Positions 11,245 through 23,045 of a stretch of 64,000 nucleotides of DNA are shown here, piece after piece. Origin of the DNA: Bombyx mori (taxonomy: Eukaryota; Arthropoda; Insecta; Lepidoptera; Bombycidae); the NCBI RefSeq assembly GCF_030269925.1, contig NC_085127.1, positions 5,091,501 to 5,155,500 on the forward strand, read 5' to 3'. The notes beneath the pieces were generated by a model. It searched no databases and had not been told where the DNA came from. It was given only the letters and a program-made list of their open reading frames with translations. The first letter of the stretch is position 1; each line of letters opens with the position of its first letter. Made by a program: the position numbers and the translations under genes.

Positions 11245-11390
11245 TTTATTTTTATTATTGCTCTTGTAGGCATACGAGTGTACGCCCCACCTGGTGAGTG
11301 GTTACCGTCGCCCATGAACCTCAGCAATGTCAGGGGCCGAGCCAAGCCGCTGCCTACTGTTAACTACCCTCCACTTCTGCTTCCACGGTT
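11245..11390 (-). mobile_element. LINE 3'-end fragment (WNELPSTVF family)
   Basis: The reverse complement ends in GGCAATAAAA-like sequence. It shows CATACGAGTGTACGCCCCACC and CCGAGCCAAGCCGCTGCC, as in the better copy at 17672-18032. Confidence 0.75.
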
Positions 11391-12097
11391 ATTTATTTAT
11401 TTATTACACTTCATGTACAATTTACAATGGCGGACTTAATGCCTAAGGCATTCTCTACCAGTCAACCAAAGGTAGTGCAGAGTAAATAGTGGTAGGTGCA
11501 ATGAAATTTATATTAGGTCACGAATACATACAAAAAAAAGTAGATCTACATATATACAAAATCACATATACATATACATATATATACATACATACATACA
11601 TATCTACATACATATAATATTTTATACAGTATTAAAAGGAATATATTAATAAATTTCCTTAACAAATAACTTCATCTTATTAAGTTCATGACGATTCCGG
11701 TAACTTTTCCAACAGCATTCGCCGAACCCTTAACTTGAACGTGCAGCGGTTAGTAATAGTTATTGGTTTTGGTTAAAAAAATTCCTCACTTTTAATACTA
11801 AATAGGATTCAAGTCTGCGTCTCACTATAAACCATTCGTGATAATAATAACAATTATATAAACGAATAATAACGGGGCTTTCATAGCTAATGAAATTTCC
11901 GAATAATCAAATAGAATAGAAAAACATTAAAGGCTTCATTTCGACGGAGGGAGTCGAAACGAAAATATTTAACTTAAAGTATCTTGAAGCTGTAAGATAT
12001 CAGGGCTCACGAAAGTTACTTCTTGTTTGCAAATAATTATTTCCTATGCTTTCTACAAATTACAGGCTTGAAATTGTTCTATAATTAAACCTTTTTT
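11391..12097. other. Unassigned DNA with simple repeats
   Basis: TTATT repeats at 11390-11406 and a long ACATATACATACATACAT tract (about 11560-11620). No gene was seen. Confidence 0.55.
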
Positions 12098-12346
12098 ACT
12101 GGTGGTAGGACCTCTTGTGAGTCCGCATGGGTAGGTACCACCACCCTGCCTATTTCAGCCGTGAAGTAGTAATGCGTTTCGGTTTGAAAGGTGGGGCAGC
12201 CGTTGTAAATATACTGAGATCTTAGAACTTAAATCTCAAGGTGGGTGGCGCATTTACGTTGTAGATGTCTATGGGCTCTAGTAACCACTTAACACCAGGT
12301 GGGCTGAGAGCTCGTCCACCCATCTAAGCAATAAAAAAAAAAACTT
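12098..12346 (+). repeat. Bm1 SINE, short form
   Basis: Starts ACTGGTGGTAGGACCTCTTG and ends AAGCAATAAAAAAAAAAA. No tRNA-like head. Confidence 0.92.
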
Positions 12347-13071
12347 AATTGATACTTGATTATAGTGACATTCTCTAGTTTTTTTCTTTATAAATTCAGA
12401 GATAGTATACGCAAGATTCAGCAGAAATAGGCGAAACGGTAAGACACCCTCACGCGCTAAAAATAATACCTACTAATAGCAAATGCTCAGAAATGCTTCT
12501 GTCCATTCTCCGGTGGGTCCCCTAGTCAGCTTAATTATAACCACGGGATGAGATGGGGTGGTGCCGTCTGTATCTATGAGAAAGGTATATGGCGTATACT
12601 ATACCTACATATGACGGAGCACAAAGAGTTTCAATGGGCTTGTTATGGAACAGTTTTCAATATTTTAAAGTAGTGTCATTTATTTAAGTTTTAATTTACA
12701 ATCTGTGTGGTTTTGGAAGAGAACAATGGATAAAGTTAAGTCCAGTCAGACTAAAATTTAATATTAATAATGTACAAATTGCCGAGAGCCGCATTGTTTC
12801 ATTGTATTCGCAAGAAAACAGATGTTTCGCGAAACTTCAAAAACCTTTTTCATTGAAAAACTACAAGTCGGCAACCCTAACCGTGCCGTGTAATGAAATT
12901 GTTTGTTTAAACAATTACAATGCAAGCTCTTTCAATTTGTTCGTTTACAATTAAGAACGTTCGAGAAATAAACGAAAGATATTGTTCAGAATTGAGGGCT
13001 TTTCAGTTACGAAAAAAATCGACTTGTTTTGTTTTTTTACGAGTAACATTCTTTTTAAGTTGTCGACACAG
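12347..13071. other. Unassigned; upstream of candidate exon
   Basis: 12480-12620 is a little richer in GC but has no convincing frame. A pyrimidine-rich tract (13024-13056) precedes the candidate exon. Confidence 0.45.
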
Positions 13072-13228
13072 AACAGAAATCTCCAAACGCTTGAAGGAGG
13101 TTACACGTGATGCTAAGGCTGGCTGGTACTTTGCACAGAGTGTGAGTCTGGCTGTCCAACGAGGCAACATAGCCAGTATCTTGGGAACTGTGCCTTCTTC
13201 AAGCGCATTGCAAGATCTGTTCTACTGT
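13072..13228 (+). CDS. Candidate internal coding exon of an unidentified host gene
   Basis: An open segment bounded by acceptor-like ACACAG (ends 13071; alternative AACAG ending 13076) after a T-rich tract, and by a consensus donor GTGAGT at 13229-13234. The frame is open across the whole interval, entering with one carried-over base and ending in phase 0. It gives about 52 residues (TEISKRLKEVTRDAKAGWYF at the N-terminal side, SALQDLFYC at the end) with balanced composition unlike the surrounding AT-rich DNA. I do not recognise the family. It may instead be an unknown repeat or a chance frame; no neighbouring exon was found. Confidence 0.35.
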
Positions 13229-13479
13229 GTGAGTTGATTCATGTTAAATTATTTTGATTTGACTTTTTGTTAATAATAAATAAATTGAGATCTCAGCAGT
13301 CGACTCGATCTCTACTAACTACATCCTTAAGGAGTTTAAAGCAAACTTGAAGAGTTTTTGTAATGATCCAACTTTGATTTATCATTTAAGTTTATGGGCC
13401 TATACAAAACAAGCTAAATTACCCTTGATCAGTGACATTAAACATACTAACATAATTTTTTTAAGTCAAACTTTTTCGT

Positions 13480-13600
13480 CTTTGTGTTGCATGTCGCGTG
13501 ACGGTCGGCCGCGGAGTAGGGATAAAGTAAAAGGCGCTCGTCAGAGCAGCCAAGGCCAATATGGCGGCGCCTATAGTTCGCAGCAGCTGACCGTGTAGTG
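13480..13600 (+). other. GC-rich patch with small open frame and YY1/Pho-like motif
   Basis: A CpG-containing island in AT-rich DNA. From the ATG at 13489 it encodes 35 residues (MSRDGRPRSRDKVKGARQSS and onward) to a TAG. CAATATGGCGGCGCC (13558-13572) resembles the YY1/Pleiohomeotic consensus often seen near transcription starts. It could be a promoter/5' exon or a piece of a mobile element. Confidence 0.3.
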
Positions 13601-13756
13601 TATAGACTATTACTCATTTGTGCGAGTGCTCCACGCTATTTTGTTTTTGTTTTTTTTTTGTCAGTGTTTAATGTAAATGTTGTTTGTCAGAGTTAAATGT
13701 CTATAATGTGAAAAAAGTTTCACTTTTACCGTGGTTTAATTAAACCACACGATCCT

Positions 13757-13880
13757 TTTTTTATTGCCTTTGTATGTAGACGAGCATACGGCTCACCTGA
13801 TGGTAAGCAGATACCGTCGCTCATGGACATCAGCAATGCCAGGAGCAGAGCCAAGCTGCTGCTTGTCATTGAGTACAACT
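13757..13880 (-). mobile_element. LINE 3'-end fragment (WNELPSTVF family)
   Basis: TTTTTATTGCCTTTGTATGTAGACG followed by GAGCCAAGCTGCTGC, the antisense of the family's terminal 3' region. Confidence 0.75.
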
Positions 13881-14360
13881 ACTCTCTCTCTTAGACTGTC
13901 AATTCTTCTACGGTCAATTTAACGTTTTGCGCCCCTAAGAATGATAAAGCTGAATAAACAGAATTGCCATCAGTATAAGAATCCGTTACAGACAGACGCA
14001 CCGTAAAATTTCAAAGAGTATCAAGAATTTCAAGAATATCTCGCTTGATCAGTAACGCTGGTAGCGCACTTTGGTAGATGGATAACGGTATTGGCGCACA
14101 AGCCGGGCTGCAAATGTTGTTGCCTTAATATATAGGGCGAGTGCACACATTACTTTTTACTGTCGGTAAGCCATATTGCAATATTCTTGAGCGGGTAGAA
14201 ATGTTTCAGTATCCTGCCTAATTTTACAGTAACATCTTCATGCGTTAGAATCGTTAGGACAGTCGTTACTATAATATAATTAAGGAGACTTTTTGTCAAG
14301 TATAAGCTTCGATAGCTGGGCCACAACACAATCATTTCAATAATGTAGCCTATAATAATA
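13881..14360. other. Unassigned spacer
   Basis: No gene or recognised repeat. Confidence 0.5.
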
Positions 14361-14663
14361 CTAGCTGACCCGACAGACTTTGTGTAGTGCCTCAGTCGAT
14401 AAATAAAATACCTAAGCTTTTGTATAAAATAAACTTAAAACAAACAAAATGAATCCGTCCCGCGACGGGGGACACATCAAAGTGAAAACAAAATTGTTAT
14501 TTTTATTTAATTCCGAGCATTTTCATATTTATCTACCTTTTAAACCTTCTCTGGACTTCCACAAATAATTCAAGACCAAAATTAGCCAAATCGGTCCAGC
14601 CGTTCTCGAGTTTTAGCGAGACTATCGAACAGCAATTCATTTTTATAGATATATACATATAGA
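14361..14663 (-). mobile_element. Helitron-like non-autonomous element, near-complete
   Basis: On the minus strand it begins TCTATATGTATATATC after A and ends GGGTCAGCTAG before T. That is the 5'-TC/CTAG-3' structure and A^T insertion site expected of Helitrons, with no target duplication. The internal sequence includes the shared CGGTCCAGCCGTTCTCGAG motif. The 3' subterminal hairpin is not obvious, so the class is tentative. Confidence 0.55.
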
Positions 14664-14939
14664 TTAAGATGATAAGACGACCGCATTTTTAATAATATTA
14701 AGATAGTAAGAGTTAAGTTTACACTTACAACACCAGTGTCTACGATGTATGAAGTAAAGGAATTTAAGTAGAAAAAAAGGTGAGTATGTTACTTATATGT
14801 ACTAAGGACGGATAATGAGCAAGTACTTATACTTGAGGCCAAATAATTCGACAGACTATTATCAAATCAGATCTAACCTGAGAACTATAGACGTGTGTAA
14901 CAACACGCTGTATAGACTATACAGCGTGCTATTTATTAC
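14664..14939. other. Unassigned spacer with short palindrome
   Basis: An 11-bp perfect inverted repeat, CACGCTGTATA-GAC-TATACAGCGTG, lies at 14904-14928. Confidence 0.6.
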
Positions 14940-15178
14940 ATATCGACGCTTGAAAGGCAAACGTGACTAAGCGACAATAACTGCTTTGTACATAAATGAT
15001 AGGCAATAACCATATTCGATGCGCAAAAAATATATATTTCTAGGTCTATTAAAATCATTTCAATCCTACAGCTAGATTCGTTAAAATAGATTTTTTTCAG
15101 GTATTTCTACTTTAAATTAGTCTACTGGAAAGTTCACGCATTGTCGCTTAGTCACGTTTGCCTTTCAAGCGTCGATAT
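14940..15178 (+). mobile_element. MITE with 37-bp terminal inverted repeats, copy 1
   Basis: Left end ATATCGACGCTTGAAAGGCA (14940 onward) and its inverse ending at 15178 form TIRs of about 37 bp around about 165 bp of AT-rich interior without coding potential. A second copy lies at 58965-59230 with the interior in the opposite orientation. Confidence 0.85.
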
Positions 15179-15912
15179 ATTTATTCTAGACAGCTAGTTA
15201 TTTTTATTCCTAAGAATAGTAAGTACAGTTGTAAAATCTGATATAATCAAATCGCTCGTGTGCAAATCTCCTAAAGCGTTGTTCGCAAGCCATTGTGGAT
15301 TTCATTTTGTCCCACCTTCGCTGTGGGAAATTCTAGTTTCGTTCACAGATATTGAGTTACGGTGCGAGTTTTGTCAAATAAAAACATCGTGTTTTTTTCC
15401 ACGATCGTGCTCAAGGCTCTCGCTATAGAAAATCATGTATTTCTTCATCTTCAGGGCAAAAGGAACATTCGCAGGAATTGGGGATTTTTTTCTTTAAATA
15501 TATATCGGAAAATAGGAAACGTATTGGCGTTAGATCGTAGCCTACTAGACTGTATTTAGTAGAAATAAGTAAAAATGGCGATTTTTATTTTTTTATTTCA
15601 CAGACTCTTAGTATCTGTCAACATACAGATGCAACATTGTATATTTTATGTATTTATTTTTCATAGTTAATGAATAATGTGCATAAAGGTTTCCAAATAG
15701 TATACGGTAATATATCCATTGTATCTTTTTCAGAATTTCTCTAGATTAAGCCGATTGTGTAGAAGATTGTGTATTGTACAATTACATAATAAATCTGCCT
15801 GTTTCTAAGCGTCCGCTGTGTTTTTCTTTGCAATAAAGTATACTATCTTTCTCTGTCACTCTCTCTCTCTTTCTCGAACTCTATTACACTTATATAACGG
15901 GTTAGTACCAAG
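15179..15912. other. Unassigned DNA with TC-rich tail repeat
   Basis: 15780-15895 ends with GCAATAAAGTATACTAT and then a TC-rich tract. The same AATAAAGTATA + (TC)n arrangement occurs at 40135-40208, suggesting a retroelement tail. Nothing else was recognised. Confidence 0.45.
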
Positions 15913-16128
15913 GTTATTAGCTTTAACGAGAAGAAAGAAACGAAGAAAGAAGTCGGTCCCGCCCTAAGCAAAATCAAGCCTGCCACTTACCAACCTGCAG
16001 CGCATCACCCCTGCCTCAAAGCCAGGGAGCTACAAGCCCGGGCAGAGGGGTTTCTCCGAGACCCGTCCCGCGCCCCAGTAAGGGGACGCGACGACCCTAT
16101 AGTAATAGTAGTAGTTATTAGCTTTAAC
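15913..16128 (+). mobile_element. 186-bp retroelement-like insert with 15-bp target duplication
   Basis: GTTATTAGCTTTAAC occurs at 15913-15927 and again at 16114-16128. Between them lies a GC-rich 186-bp insert (15928-16113) starting GAGAAGAAAGAAACG and ending in a TAGTAATAGTAGTA tail. The structure fits a 5'-truncated LINE or a SINE with a (TAG)n-like tail. The family is not identified. Confidence 0.8.
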
Positions 16129-17671
16129 TAGCTCACAATATTTTCCTGTCTATTTGTAACTTTGGCGTTTGAAACAGTGCCTAAACATTCGGGACTTGTT
16201 AACACTAAAATCCACGGTACCTACCCGTTGAATAATAATGTTTACAACGATTACACGTAATGCGAAAATGAATTATTATTACCGGTACGTGTTCAGTAGG
16301 TACGTGAAGATTAATGTTCGAGTTTGCGTTCGGTTGCACGGCCAGCGGCTCGGCTCGGCGTAACGAACACAAAAATGTAATAAATCATAACCTCTATCTA
16401 CGTTTTCCATGGATGTGTTTACGCGAGATGAAAACAAATTAGTGTTCGTAATTAGCTGTAGCTGAAATCTTTGCGTATAAAGATTGATATTGGTTCTGTT
16501 TTGTATCGTACTTTCCATGAGGATTGCGGAATTGTTCTGTCATCTGTATATTAACATCGTGCCACATCCGAACCATACGTCATGATTACTTGAAGCCACT
16601 GTCTTCAACCACGTGCGTTTCACGAGATACATACCAATACAATAAAGAATACTCTCTCTCTCTCTCTCTCCTCTCTCTTTCTCTTTCTCTCAAACTGAAA
16701 TTCAGATAAAGACTATATTATGTCCATACTAATAGGTCCATGAGTGATCAGACAATCAGCTCTGTGGTTATGGGCCCTTGAAACTTATGCAACTAATGAT
16801 ATCGATGATCCAACACGTGTACTCTGAGAAGTTGTAAGTGTCATAAATAAATCATGTTATAAAATCAAACCTATTGATCAAAGATATTGAGTTATTATTT
16901 TATATACGTTTACGTGGTAGGGCGTGAGGTGGGCCCGTAGGGGTAGGTACCAGCATCCCGCGTTCTGTTCGTTCATTTATCCATTCAGTAGAGAAATAAA
17001 TTAAAAGAATTTGCACCAGCTTAGGTGAGAGGTCCTTCGTTGTAACTCGCGTTGAACGGGCGAGCTGTCTCGATGGTCCCCAAGCTAGCCGAACATCTTG
17101 TTCTTGTCCTGATTCCACGTTTTGTGAGTTGGCACAGCATCTCCTCTTATCATGCTGCATGATTTGTGATGAGTTTCACAACCGAACAACTGGGTGACAT
17201 CAATCCTTCTTGGGATATCCAGTATTAAGTATATATATATGTATGTAACATGCCATAGGCAGGAATTTATTCTTTTACTTCTTTTAGTGTTTCTTTTACT
17301 TCACCTCTTTTTTGGTTCTACGATTTGCGTTCTTTTACTACAGACATTTATACTAAAATTATGATTTTAAAATTCCAGAAGCTTATTGGACTGTGCCATT
17401 GTAATCCAAAAAATAACAATCAGGTTGATATTTATTACCTGAGATCCTTTTACAGTTGAAATTGTGTGCAATCAAGTCGAATATGCTGCCAAACTTTAAA
17501 GATACTGCTCGCGCATTTTTTGTTAGTTATTCTTATTATGAAGACAAAACGTAATTGTCATTGTATAATTATCGAAAAATATACGGTATCTAACACAATA
17601 TTATAATGTAGACGGAGAGCACTTTAGCCATCCGTGAATTATTCGAAATGTCGGGAATAATAAATGCAAGT
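16129..17671. other. Unassigned DNA with TC microsatellite
   Basis: (TC)n at about 16652-16690. GC-rich pieces at 16315-16360 and 16915-17160 have open frames on the minus strand but no recognised domain. No gene is supported. Confidence 0.45.
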
Positions 17672-18032
17672 TTTTTTTTTATTGCCTTTGTAGGCAGACG
17701 GGCATACGGCCCACCTGATGGTGAGTGGTTACCGTCACCCATGGACTTCAGCAATACCAGGGGCAGAGCCAAGCCGCTGCCTACCGCTTAATACTCTCCA
17801 CAAGCCTCGTTTGAAGAAGGACATGTCATAGCGCTCGGGAAACACCGTGGAGGGGAGCTCATTCCATAGCCGGATGGTACGTGGCAAAAAATACCTCTGG
17901 AAACGTACTGTGGATGACCGCAGTGGCTCCAGGTAGTATGGATGAACTATATATACTCCGGTGGCGGGCGGTGCGATGGTAAAAACGAGATGCTGGTATC
18001 ATCTCGAACAATTCCTTAGAGCATTAAACCGT
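17672..18032 (-). mobile_element. LINE 3' end with ORF C-terminus (WNELPSTVF family)
   Basis: The best copy of this family in the window. On the minus strand the translation reads RTIRLWNELPSTVFPERYDM followed by SFFKR, a LINE ORF2 C-terminal signature, then a 3' UTR with CAAGCCGCTGCC-type motifs and a poly(A) (T run 17671-17680 on +). It is 5'-truncated. I cannot name the family with certainty; a BMC1/L1Bm-like silkworm LINE is possible. Confidence 0.75.
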
Positions 18033-20043
18033 AAAAGTAGTTTTAATAAGAGCATGAGGCTTTATCATTATTATGAATGATTTCCTCCATAAAAGAGAAC
18101 TCGCGACTTTGAACCATGAAGCTATGGAAGCGCTAGCAGTACAAATAAATATTTAAGAAAAACGAACAATTGTTTTTATGTTTCGTTCACGGCAAGAATA
18201 AAACATTTATAAAGGACATTACAGGCTTCCCTTTGTGGCTGAAATAGCTTCAGTTACCGTGGTTCTATTTATTCCAAGAACATTTATTTCAATTGCGTTT
18301 TGATTTGTATAAAATCGCGACAATCACGAGTATTGTTTGAACATTTATTGAATAATATTAATGTACGTATTTTTATTCTTTTTCTGATTCTAAACAAATG
18401 AATGCCTGAATCAAAGTCAAAGCCGTTGCCCATATTGAAATGTGAGGTCGATTTCTTAGGTTTTTCTATTTTAAATTTTAACTTTTATTGCTATAACTTG
18501 CAATGTTATTGAACAAAGGTTTTCTTTGGTAAAATATAGTTCTGCTATCAAAGAGTTAGAATTTTCAGTCTAAATACAATGAAACTAATATTTTGGTGAC
18601 ACCAAAATCTCTTCTCATTCTGTCTCGTGTCACCAATGATTTGCTGAACGTTTCATCTAATTAATGACTGTTTTGTCACCGTTGTCGAATTACGATCTAC
18701 GTGAATCTTTACAAATATAATTCTGCTGTTTCAATAAACATTATTTCATTAGTGTAAAGTTCAAATTCGATTGCCAGAATATATGCTATTCTTTGCAGAA
18801 TCACGTGGGCGTGACGTTTACAAATGGTTCGCAGATGGACACGGGGTTAGATCGCGAATGACATAATTGATGGGCCGATGTGGTCTGAGCCTTCCACAAT
18901 ATTTGGAGAGACGAAACAAAATGTATTTGAAAAAGTCGAATGAGTATCAAATGTATAAATGTGATAAAAAAAACAGAGAATATAGAAACCATGGAGCCGG
19001 CTACAATTATTAAGTTTGATTTTTTGTTTTTTTTTTAGAAAGGAAACGATTTGTATTTTCGCTCAAACGCTAGAGTTCAATCAAAATATGAACATTCATT
19101 CTAATATTGTAATGGTAACACCTAAGTTCTAAGTTGCTAATTTTATGTTTGGCGCTTGGCAACCCTCTCTTCCGTCCCAGCCTTATAGCCCCGTGCACGG
19201 CAAGTTGTAATTTAAATTAATAAATGCAAATATTCAATATACGAGCCTGTATTTTATTTATATAACTAGAGATATTGTGATTTATCTACAATTGAAATAG
19301 TAACATAAGAGAAATCAGTATTAACTCGTCCCGGTTTAGCGAAAATTCTACGTATTTTCATTTCGTGCCCTGGGCGAGTCATAAACATGCAAAACGTAAA
19401 CATTTTAGAGCCGGTCGGTGTTACAAAGTGCTTTATGTAACTAGTGCTGTAGTTTATACGAAACTTGTTCTGAACAAACCCACCTTTGTGCATTCTGAAG
19501 CAGAAGGACAAATTTAATTAATAAATGAAAATTAAATAATATGTTTTTTTGTTTGTTTTGGTTTTGTCCTTTGCGAGATATGAGTTTTGTAGAAGAAAGT
19601 TTTTGTGTGTATTAGAGAAGTTGGTAAGAGTAATTTCGAACTCAATTCTAAACTAAAACACAAGATACAGATTCACTTTTTGTATTAAATTTGCCTTTAA
19701 TTTGTTTTGTGAAAAAATACTGACTGTTCGAATTTTTTTATTGATAACACCAAAGCTCTATAACAGCATCTACATCTACAAAAATAGGGTTGTCTATCTG
19801 AGGAGAAAAAGGGACTACATTTGTTTTGTGTTTACTTATTCAAATATGTATAACCGTTCAATGCCAACATGCCACTTGATGGGCAGTTAGGTTTTCTTAT
19901 GAGGGTTAACACACAAATAGAAGTCAATCAAGTCTTTACTATTCATAATTGAATATTTCTATTTTATTTAATACTCTCCATACATTTTGGAGTATGGCGC
20001 TTGTATGAGACATTATTTATGTCGGTCTAGTAAACCGATCATT
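18033..20043. other. Long unassigned stretch
   Basis: About 2 kb of AT-rich DNA. I find no known repeat, splice-bounded exon or long open frame. Small open frames (for example 18801-18992 and 19266-19511 on -) have no recognisable domain. Confidence 0.5.
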
Positions 20044-20756
20044 CAGAAAAAGTTATTAGAAAATCACCGGATCCCCACCCGTCCGGGTATGGCGTATGTG
20101 GGAGTGGAACCTCAAAAACTCCTGCCGCTCACAGCCGGTGCCCGACTCCGGACCGGGCCGGAGCCCAGTCGGAGTCATTGAGACGGCGGGACAGAGTTGA
20201 CGCAGAGCATATTGCATCCATCGAAAGACGCCGGACCGGCAGCTGCCGGCGACACGATTACCGGTTGCCTCGATCGGCAGGCTGGAAGTCCGCCATGATG
20301 GCGCCGTGCTGCAGATTCCCCCGGAGCGGTTGGGGGAACGCGGCCTGCCATCACTCCTGCCTGGCTTCCTATCACGGGCGAGCGTGCCGAGCAAGCCACC
20401 CCACTCTTGGATCCCTCCTCGGACAAAGCGGGTGGAGCCCGAAGCTCTTAGAGGGCCGCGTCACGGATGGGACTCCGGTCCCGACCCCCTGCTCGGCGGC
20501 GACGGATTTCTGCTTAGTGAGTAGAGCTTTGCCTTATTCGCCCCGCCGCCTCCTTCCGCGACATGGTGCACTCGCAGAAGTCGAGCATAGCTTTCCAGGA
20601 CTCGTCGCCACCAAGCATCGACGCCACAACGACAAGTCCGGTCCTATCTTTGCGACAAGGGTGTCACGGTGCTGCTCCTCCCAAGCGGGGCAGACAGCGT
20701 GCGTATGTTCCGCCGTATCCAGGTCGTATCTGTCTGCCTTGGGAACATCTGATGTG
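20044..20756 (-). pseudogene. R1-clade LINE ORF2 C-terminus and 3' UTR
   Basis: On the minus strand, 20640-20720 translates to DTAEHTHAVCPAWEEQHRD, the last half of the CCHC-like zinc finger at the end of R1/TRAS-type ORF2. After a single-base frameshift it continues with SWKAMLDFCECTMSRKEA, the next conserved block of that clade. The rest to about 20044 is a GC-rich 3' UTR-like region. RT and endonuclease are absent. The zinc finger's first cysteines are also missing at the 5' break (about 20750). Long plus-strand frames here (20178-20789) are antisense shadows. Confidence 0.8.
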
Positions 20757-20940
20757 ACGGGTAGCCATCATACAACGCAAGATAATTGACAGATGCCTGA
20801 ATCTCGCTTACGACATTTTCATGATAAAGCGCATATATACAAGTTCCGAATAACAACGTTCGGACCGTCGGTCTACCGAGCAATGTCACCGCTCGGTGGA
20901 AGATCTTCCCTTTCGTCGTATATATCCCTACAAAAGTATA
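20757..20940. repeat. Unnamed dispersed repeat with hairpin, copy A
   Basis: Contains GGGTAGCCATCAT and ATTGACAGATG at the left and GTTCGGACCGTCGGTCTACC at the right. The hairpin ACCGAGC...GCTCGGT lies near 20876-20898. Both ends recur in the same order at 34371-34575, split there by a Jockey tail. Confidence 0.65.
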
Positions 20941-21747
20941 GATTTACATGCATACAACTAAACATAGATTACGGTAAAATGAAGTAGCATACAAATCTGT
21001 TTCTGTATTTTTTGCTTAATAAAAAAAAACGGCATCCAGAAACAAAAATGTCAGCGGAATGTACTACTGCATTGTAATTTACTGAATAAATAAATTTGAT
21101 TATAACAGATAGTAAGTTATTGGGTATTGTTCGCAGTAATTGGAGTCGTGGTCTCCGTTTAATGGAAAACAATGATTTTAACTTTATTTTAACATCATTT
21201 TGAAGCACTACACTTTATCCTGCTCTTATTTCGTAAATGAAATGAGAGACGCATCCGCTATAAGCCTCATTGTTCTTTGACATTAATTTAGTAATTCTGT
21301 TTTGTCAAAAAAGAAAAAAAAATGACCTTTGCTAATTTTAACATAGATATAATATACATACGATGATTAGTTAAATTGTGCCTTGATTCTGTGTGTTCTG
21401 TGCGTCCATTTTATTTTTATCCGATAAGGTTGAAATATTTTAAATCAGTGTTGCCAGTTTTGGGCATGTTTTTATTAATAGCTATCGAAGTAGATGCGAT
21501 AGATAGCGTGAGTACAGACTCAGTAAATAATGTGTTTCGTAGCTCCGAGCTTTACTCGTGTAGTCGAAGGGATATATTTTAATATATTACAGTCTTTTGT
21601 GGTCGCTACCCGTAATTCGTTTATTTGCTTTTTATTGTTTATCAAGAACACAGTAAGCAGATAAAGAGGTTTTATTGTAATAACAGCGAATTTTTTCAAA
21701 CTATTGGTGATGAGACATAAAATACACGGAAAGTGATGACGTACTGT
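20941..21747. other. Unassigned spacer
   Basis: AT-rich; no gene recognised. Confidence 0.5.
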
Positions 21748-22337
21748 GTAAACGGTAACCTAACTAGTGATTAAGGTTTCTATTTTGAAATTAAATTGAG
21801 AACTAAAGAGAAAGTGGTTTTTTAATAGTTTGGAGGTTTTTAAAGTTTTTTTGGAACAAAGTTCCTTATGGGACGATGCGGAGGGGTACCCTAACCGGGA
21901 AAAAACGTCCGTAACGTAAGATTTTTATTAGTAATGCACACAGTGTACGACTTGACTTTGTAATAACGTACAAATTAGTAATGCACACAGTGTACGACTT
22001 AACTTTGTAATAGCGTACAAAAAATAACTTATTTTTTTATCGGTAAACGGTAACCTAACTAGTGATTAAGGTTTCTATTTTGAAATTAAATTGAGAACTA
22101 AAGAGAAAGTGGTTTTTTAATAGTTTGGAGGTTTTTAAAGTTTTTTTGGAACAAAGTTCCTTATGGGACGATGCGGAGGGGTACCCTAACCGGGAAAAAA
22201 CGTGCGTAACGTAAGATTTTTATTAGTAATGCACACAGTGTACGACTTGACTTTGTAATAACGTACAAATTAGTAATGCACACAGTGTACGACTTAACTT
22301 TGTAATAGCGTACAAAAAATAACTTATTTTTTTATCA
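21748..22337 (+). repeat. 295-bp direct tandem duplication
   Basis: Unit 1 (21748-22042) and unit 2 (22043-22337) match almost perfectly; the visible difference is CGTCCG versus CGTGCG. Each unit itself holds two copies of a roughly 46-bp segment (ATTAGTAATGCACACAGTG). Each also has GGAACAAAGTTCC, an inverted-repeat motif that recurs at 54126. Confidence 0.95.
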
Positions 22338-23045
22338 TTCATTGACCACGATCTCAGAGCGTTCGTTTGCGCAATACTCTAACTCTTATGCAAGCCACCG
22401 TGAATGAAGTGTACCACAATAAGTTCGCAAGTTACCGAATGACCGTGGGTTGTTGCGAAACCGCCAGTTTTATTTTCTTTATACCTCGAATTGAACTTAA
22501 AATTAATATTTTTACAATAAGGAACTTCGTTCCTATCCGGTGTCCCACGACACCACAGATCTTTTTGTTTTTGGAAGAATGCAATATCTATTCATATATA
22601 TATACCATAAAAAGCGAACAATAGTAAACATTTAAAACTCTATAAATGGGTGTAGCAATGGGCAGACTTATTGCTTCGAGCAATCACTTCCAAGCAACCC
22701 TGCACGCAAGGAAATAATTTAGTAATTGCGAAAAGTTGTTTTGAAGATGTGTGTTAAGTGAAATTGAAATTAAACTAAGTGACTCTTACGAGCTTTTTTT
22801 GGTGAGAACTTAATTAATATACACAAATACATTTCTACACGCATACACTACATGAACTAGCAAGTAAACAAACCAACATTAATATTTATGTTATATACGG
22901 TATGCATAACAAATCACATACGGAATACGTAGGAAGAAAAAACATTGCAGTGATAGATGTAAATATATCGTATGGTGTAAATATAAAAGGTTTTACGACC
23001 AAAATAATAACATGCGTTTTTCCTGTCCAACCCTGAAAGTATTTT
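22338..23045. other. Mostly unassigned; inverted partner of the GGAAC motif
   Basis: GGAACTTCGTTCC at 22521-22533 is followed by TATCCGGTGTCCCACGACAC, resembling an inverted counterpart of the motif in the tandem units. No coding gene was seen. Confidence 0.4.

Noticed and set aside
13072..13228. Groucho Q-domain match suggested by TEISKRL resembling TEIAKRL
   Set aside because: The similarity is confined to seven residues; the rest does not fit.
20178..20789. 203-residue plus-strand open frame
   Set aside because: It is the antisense of an R1-clade LINE C-terminus and its GC-rich 3' UTR; composition explains its openness.
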